DNA of 64,000 nt from Demequina sp. NBRC 110056 (GTDB taxonomy: Bacteria; Actinomycetota; Actinomycetes; Actinomycetales; Demequinaceae), in NCBI RefSeq assembly GCF_002090155.1, contig NZ_BBRM01000003.1, positions 310,001 through 374,000 of the forward strand, read 5' to 3'. The translations under genes and the position numbers were made by a program. This document shows positions 60,545-64,000 of this stretch, in pieces. Numbering within the stretch: the first letter of the stretch is position 1; the number at the start of each line of letters is the position of its first letter. Under the pieces are notes generated by a model that was given only the letters and a program-made list of their open reading frames with translations, had not been told where the DNA came from and searched no databases.

Positions 60545-60583
60545 GGCGCTCAGGGGCAGTTGGGGTTATTGCGGGGGGTGCGC

Positions 60584-61129
60584 ATGGACCGTTCTTTCTT
60601 GGTACCTGGGGTGTCGCGGAGGCGCGTCATGACGGGCGCGGCATGGGCCGCTCCCGCGATAGTCATCGCGAGCGCACTGCCCGCGGCAGCGGCGTCGACG
60701 GACACGCCCACGGTGTCGTTCTTGATCAGCCCGGTCACCGACTCAGGGGAGCCCGGGATCTTCCCGATCACCTTCACCGTCGCGGTCTCCGGTCCCACCG
60801 GCGCCTTCTTGAAGTCCGGGGCGACCATCGAGTTCTCGATCAGTCGCCTCGACGGTTCGGCCGAGGAGGTGCCCGCCACGGGAGTCACCTTCATGGGCTG
60901 GGACGGCGGCGGCTTGTGGTCCGGCCTGCCGCCATCCGATGCCAACAACTTCAACTACGCCAAGGTGACCTACAACGGTCCCGACGTCGTCACGCCTGGC
61001 GGCTTGATGCTCACCGTCGAGGTCGAAAACCTGCAGAACGGCGACCTGATCGCCGGGACGCTCGAGGGCGAATCCGGCGGAGGCGACATCTACGAGACCG
61101 ACCTGCAGGCGGCGACAGACGTTCCCTAG
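60584..61129 (+). CDS. Tat-signal small secreted protein F
   Basis: 181 residues. Signal VSRRRVMTGAAWAAPAIVIA then LPAAAAS. The mature part is beta-rich with DTPTVSFLISPVTDSGEPG and GLMLTVEVENLQNGDLIAG; cysteine-free. The ribosome binding site is a G-run before ATG. It converges on metX with 9 bp between stops. Last of the six paralogues. Confidence 0.72.
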   Translation: MDRSFLVPGVSRRRVMTGAAWAAPAIVIASALPAAAASTDTPTVSFLISPVTDSGEPGIFPITFTVAVSGPTGAFLKSGATIEFSISRLDGSAEEVPATGVTFMGWDGGGLWSGLPPSDANNFNYAKVTYNGPDVVTPGGLMLTVEVENLQNGDLIAGTLEGESGGGDIYETDLQAATDVP

Positions 61130-61138
61130 CCGACGCCG

Positions 61139-62335
61139 CTACAGCGAGCGCTCAAACTCCGCCATGAACGCGTTGAGCTGACCCGACTCCACGAGGAAGC
61201 CGTCGTGGCCCACGGGGGAGTGCACCACCTTGACGCCGTTCGACCCTGACAGCGCCGCATCCAGGCGCTGCGAGTTCTTGAGCGGGTACAGCCGGTCGGA
61301 GTCGACCGCCACGACGAGCGCGGCGTCCGTGTAGCGGGCGAGCGCCGTCTCGACTCCGCCGCGGTCGCGGCCCACGTCGTGCGACTGAATGGCCTGTGCG
61401 AGACGTACGTATGTGTTGGCGTCAAAGCGTCGCGCGAGCTTGCGCGCGTGGTGCTGGAGGTACGACTGGATGGCGAAGAGCCCGCCCTTGCCCAGCGGGT
61501 CGGTCTCGCCCTGGTACGACCGCCCGAAGCGGTCGGCGAGCTCGCCCTCGGAACGGTACGTCGTGTGCGCGATCATGCGCGCGATGCCCAGGCCCGAGTG
61601 GGGTCCGTCGCCGTCAGCCGCTCCGTAGTAGTCGCCGCCGCGAAACTTGGGGTCCGCCGCGATGGCCGCGAGCTGCGTCGTCGACCATGCGATCTGGTCT
61701 GCCGTGACGGCCGCTGTCGATCCGACGGGGGCGATCGCGCCCACGCGCCCTGGTGCCATGACGGTCCACTCGATGGCCCGCATGCCGCCCATGGACGGTC
61801 CGGCGATGAGCCTCCAGCGGTCGATGCCGAGCGCATCGGCGAGCTTGATCTCTGCGGCGACCATGTCGCGCATCGTCACGTACGGGAAGCGCGAGCCCCA
61901 CGGCTCGCCATCCTCGGGGTGCGGCGACGCCGGGCCTGTCGTGCCCTGGCAGCCGCCCACGACGTTCGCCGAGACGATGAAGTGGCGCTCGGGGTCGATG
62001 GGCTTGCCGGGGCCCACCATCGCGTTCCACCAGCCGCCTGTGTGGTGACCAGGCTCAGCCGGGCCCCACACGTGCATGTCTCCGGTGAGCGCGTGCGCGA
62101 TGTACACCGCGTTGTCCTTGGCGGCGTTGAGCTCGCCCCACGTCTCGTACGCGAGTGTCACGTCCGGCAGCGTGCCGAGCGGATCTGCCTCGAGCTCTAG
62201 GTCGCCGATGGGCACGAAGAGACGGCGTCCCGGGTGGTCGCCTTCCCGCCAGGCGGCCGATGCGGGGATCGGGGCGCCCGCGCCCGGCCCCTCGTCAGCG
62301 GCCCAGGCGTCGGTCTCGATGCCGTCGTCATCCAT
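61139..62335 (-). CDS. metX: Homoserine O-acetyltransferase (or succinyltransferase)
   Basis: 398 residues of the alpha/beta-hydrolase fold. It acylates homoserine in methionine synthesis. The nucleophile elbow is AGPSMGGMRAIEW (Ser). The acid is in VAVDSDRLYP and the base in SPVGHDGFLVESGQ. NVVGGCQGTTGPASPHP and SFDANTY-like RRFDANTYVRL are family hallmarks. About 45 N-terminal residues are extra. The ATG at 62335 lies in a divergent promoter region with the NlpC/P60 gene. Acetyl- versus succinyl-CoA specificity is not decided here. Confidence 0.93.
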   Translation of the reverse strand: MDDDGIETDAWAADEGPGAGAPIPASAAWREGDHPGRRLFVPIGDLELEADPLGTLPDVTLAYETWGELNAAKDNAVYIAHALTGDMHVWGPAEPGHHTGGWWNAMVGPGKPIDPERHFIVSANVVGGCQGTTGPASPHPEDGEPWGSRFPYVTMRDMVAAEIKLADALGIDRWRLIAGPSMGGMRAIEWTVMAPGRVGAIAPVGSTAAVTADQIAWSTTQLAAIAADPKFRGGDYYGAADGDGPHSGLGIARMIAHTTYRSEGELADRFGRSYQGETDPLGKGGLFAIQSYLQHHARKLARRFDANTYVRLAQAIQSHDVGRDRGGVETALARYTDAALVVAVDSDRLYPLKNSQRLDAALSGSNGVKVVHSPVGHDGFLVESGQLNAFMAEFERSL

Positions 62336-62430
62336 GCCGCCACGATAGGGCACGGCGTGGCTTGTCCGGTTTCCCACCTGGGGGTAGCCATCGCGGTGGT
62401 TTGTGTTTACTATCTGACAGGTGAGTCGCA

Positions 62431-62454
62431 TGTGACACATGTGACAAGAGTGAC
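62431..62454 (+). repeat. Triple 9-bp-period TGTGAC direct repeat, MtrA-box-like
   Basis: TGTGAC at 62431, TGTGAC at 62440 and AGTGAC at 62449, exactly 9 bp apart, ending 23 bp before the NlpC/P60 start. On the other strand this is GTCACT-GTCACA-GTCACA with 3-bp spacers. The mycobacterial regulator MtrA is known to bind tandem GTCACA-type 9-mers, including at the ripA promoter. The same arrangement occurs at 11772-11795. Confidence 0.6.
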
Positions 62455-62477
62455 GAGCGGCGGCGGAGGCCTTCTAG

Positions 62478-63968
62478 ATGGCGCGAGTGGCGATGGCGAA
62501 GGGCCTGTCTGCGCGCGCGCTCGTGGTCGGACTGATGTTCGTCCTCACGGGCGTCATGCTGGTCTCGATTCCTGCACCCGCCCGCGCCGCCGACTACCCC
62601 GGCCAGGACGAGATCGAGGCCGCGCGTGCCGCGGCAGCCGACGCTGCCGCGGGGGTGTCCCAGCTCGACGCCGCGATCGCACAGCTCGAGGACGCCCTCC
62701 ACGAGGCGGACGTTGCCGCCCGCCTGGCCGACGTCGACTACCACGAGGCCCAGGACGACAACATCGCCGCGCAGCGCTCCCTCTACGCCGCGAACCAGCG
62801 CGCCGAGGAGGCCGACGCGGCCCTCGCGAGCGCCCGCACCGCGCTCGCGGCCGTCGCCATGGCCGACTACCGCAACGCCGGCGGCTTCAGCGAGCTCGAG
62901 GCGATGGTGAAGGCCGACGGCTTCGAGGACGTGGTCCAGCGCGCCGAGTCCATCGACCGCGCCTCCGCCAAGGGCGACGTGACCGTGCAGGAGGTGCGTG
63001 CGGCCGAGATCGTGGCCGACACAACCCGCGGCTATGCCGAGGACGCCGCCACGGATGCCGCCGCCGCAGAGCAGCGCGCGAACGACACCCTCGTGGTCGC
63101 CCAGGACGCCCGCTCCGCAGCCGAGCAGGCCGTCTCCGACGCCGCCACCGCCCGCTCCGCCGCCGTCGCTCGCGTCGCGGAGCTGCGTGGCGTGACCGCG
63201 GAGCTCGAGGAGGAGCGCCAGTCCGGGCTCGCCGCCGAGCGCGCCGCCCGCCAGCAGGCCCAGTTCGAGGAAGAGCAGAAGCGCCTCGAGGAGGCCGCGA
63301 AGGCCGAGCAGGACAAGAACCAGTCGGGCGGCTCCGGCTCGTCCGGCGGCCAGCAGACCGGCAACCAGACCGGCGGATCCAACTCGGGCGGCTCCAACAG
63401 TGGCGGATCGTCCGGTGGTTCCAACAGCGGTGGCTCGAACTCCGGTGGTTCCAACGGCGGCGGATCGACTCCCGAGCCCGAGCCCACCACCCCGGCGCCC
63501 GAGCCCACGACTCCCGAGCCGGAGCCGGAGCCCACGACTCCCGAGCCTCCCACGCCCGAGCCCGAGCCTGAGCCCGACAACTCCTGGCGTTCGAGCGCGG
63601 CCCAGGGCGCATCGGCCGCCTCCTACTCCCAGACCCTCAAGGGAGCCCCGTACGCGTACGGCGGCAACGGTCCGGCGTACGACTGCTCCGGCCTCACCTC
63701 GGCGTCGTGGCGCCAGGCGGGCATCTCGATCCCGCGTTCGTCGCGCACGCAGTATCAGGGCGTCTCGCTGCTGCCCTACAGCCAGCTGCGCAAGGGTGAC
63801 CTCGTCTTCTGGGGCTCCGGCAAGAACGCGTCGCTGATCTATCACGTCGCGATCTACATCGGCGGCGGCATGGTCATGGAGGCCACCACGCCCGGCAACA
63901 CCGCCAAGACGCGCTCGATGTACAACTGGGCTGTCGGCGACATGATGCCGTACATCGGCCGCCCGTAG
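62478..63968 (+). CDS. RipA-like NlpC/P60 peptidoglycan endopeptidase
   Basis: 496 residues. Signal peptide (about 1-37, ending ARA/ADY). Long coiled-coil (about 40-275), rich in Ala/Glu, of the kind used for self-inhibition or FtsEX-type activation. Gly/Ser/Asn linker (about 278-330), then Pro/Glu/Thr repeats (EPEPTTPAPEP; about 330-370). NlpC/P60 domain (about 375-496) with catalytic Cys in YDCSGLT, His in YHVAIYIGGG and LRKGDLVFWGS. It should cleave stem peptides during division or growth. Ribosome binding site GGAGG; triple TGTGAC repeat just upstream. Complete, ending 32 bp from the window edge. Confidence 0.92.
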   Translation: MARVAMAKGLSARALVVGLMFVLTGVMLVSIPAPARAADYPGQDEIEAARAAAADAAAGVSQLDAAIAQLEDALHEADVAARLADVDYHEAQDDNIAAQRSLYAANQRAEEADAALASARTALAAVAMADYRNAGGFSELEAMVKADGFEDVVQRAESIDRASAKGDVTVQEVRAAEIVADTTRGYAEDAATDAAAAEQRANDTLVVAQDARSAAEQAVSDAATARSAAVARVAELRGVTAELEEERQSGLAAERAARQQAQFEEEQKRLEEAAKAEQDKNQSGGSGSSGGQQTGNQTGGSNSGGSNSGGSSGGSNSGGSNSGGSNGGGSTPEPEPTTPAPEPTTPEPEPEPTTPEPPTPEPEPEPDNSWRSSAAQGASAASYSQTLKGAPYAYGGNGPAYDCSGLTSASWRQAGISIPRSSRTQYQGVSLLPYSQLRKGDLVFWGSGKNASLIYHVAIYIGGGMVMEATTPGNTAKTRSMYNWAVGDMMPYIGRP

Positions 63969-64000
63969 CCCGGCCCGCCCGCCACCACCCGCAGCCGTCT

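Larger units (their letters stand above)
1420..63616. repeat. Dispersed 9-mer GCCGATGCG (29 exact copies)
   Basis: Counted by eye. Plus orientation starts: 1420, 3573, 4454, 7040, 12056, 13248, 13506, 14335, 14772, 16532, 17572, 20694, 21638, 22504, 47549, 49106, 55017, 59078, 62266. Inverted (CGCATCGGC) starts: 2126, 12298, 14229, 14990, 19286, 29887, 53279, 55073, 61832, 63608. It occurs in genes of both strands, in different reading frames, and between genes. A simple base-composition estimate gives about two copies. Confidence 0.8.

Noticed and set aside
63301-63560. GGS and EPTTP tandem repeats in the NlpC/P60 gene
   Set aside because: Ordinary flexible linker and wall-spanning sequence for this family; not an independent repeat element.
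1-64000. CRISPR array, tRNA or rRNA genes, prophage
   Set aside because: No regularly spaced identical repeats, no cloverleaf-type sequence with a recognisable T-loop, and no phage structural genes were found by reading.

Overview
The window is high-GC, gene-dense DNA from an actinobacterium. The gene content (DUF222/HNH nuclease, DUF6318 lipoprotein, Tat-exported small proteins, LSATG-type wall-anchored protein, frequent GTG starts, start codons 6-8 nt after TANNNT boxes) suits the Micrococcales, for example the Cellulomonas/Demequina neighbourhood. That placement is an inference; there is no rRNA or other phylogenetic marker here.

Layout. (1) 0.25-4.8 kb: aromatic catabolism, with a GntR and a LysR regulator and a three-gene set (homoprotocatechuate-type extradiol dioxygenase, RraA-like protein, HpaI-type aldolase). 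(2) 5.2-24.3 kb: cell-envelope and housekeeping genes, including a DUF389 membrane protein, an L,D-transpeptidase lipoprotein, a 1175-aa cysteine-rich secreted repeat protein with elaborate upstream DNA, a two-part D-lactate dehydrogenase-type FAD/Fe-S protein, a DUF218 protein, three CAP-domain lipoproteins, an HNH nuclease, a DUF6318 lipoprotein pair, a sulfotransferase and an acyltransferase. (3) 24.4-47.2 kb: exopolysaccharide or capsule locus, with an initiating phosphoglycosyltransferase, a BY-kinase and its phosphatase, GDP-fucose synthesis (gmd, fcl), several glycosyltransferases, a probable polymerase, a flippase, an acetyltransferase and two sulfotransferases. Its core (about 33.5-47 kb) is visibly lower in GC and carries an intact IS481 element. 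(4) 47.2-52.2 kb: PAPS supply and recycling (cysQ-cysD-cysN-tauE-cysC). (5) 52.3-56.9 kb: an HPr-kinase-related cassette (nucleotidyltransferase, PqqD-like, second BY-kinase, pseudo-phosphatase::HPrK-like fusion, second PqqD-like). (6) 57.0-61.1 kb: six tandem small proteins sharing a near-identical twin-arginine-type signal, plus a paralogue remnant. (7) 61.1-64 kb: metX and a RipA-like NlpC/P60 hydrolase.

Working together: regions 3 and 4 read as a pathway for a sulfated, probably fucose-containing surface polysaccharide. The cys genes make the sulfate donor PAPS and remove the by-product PAP, the sulfotransferases use it, and the glycosyltransferase, flippase and polymerase set builds the chain under BY-kinase/phosphatase control. 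The two kinase/phosphatase sets have decayed in opposite ways: one kinase has lost a Walker A' aspartate beside an intact phosphatase, while the other kinase is intact beside a phosphatase domain that has lost its catalytic cysteine.

At the DNA level the strongest unexplained signal is the 9-mer GCCGATGCG. I count 29 exact copies on both strands by eye, where about 2 are expected, and none between 29.9 and 47.5 kb, the part that looks imported. Two promoter regions carry triple 9-bp-period TGTGAC repeats, and two of the Tat-signal genes share a 51-bp upstream element.
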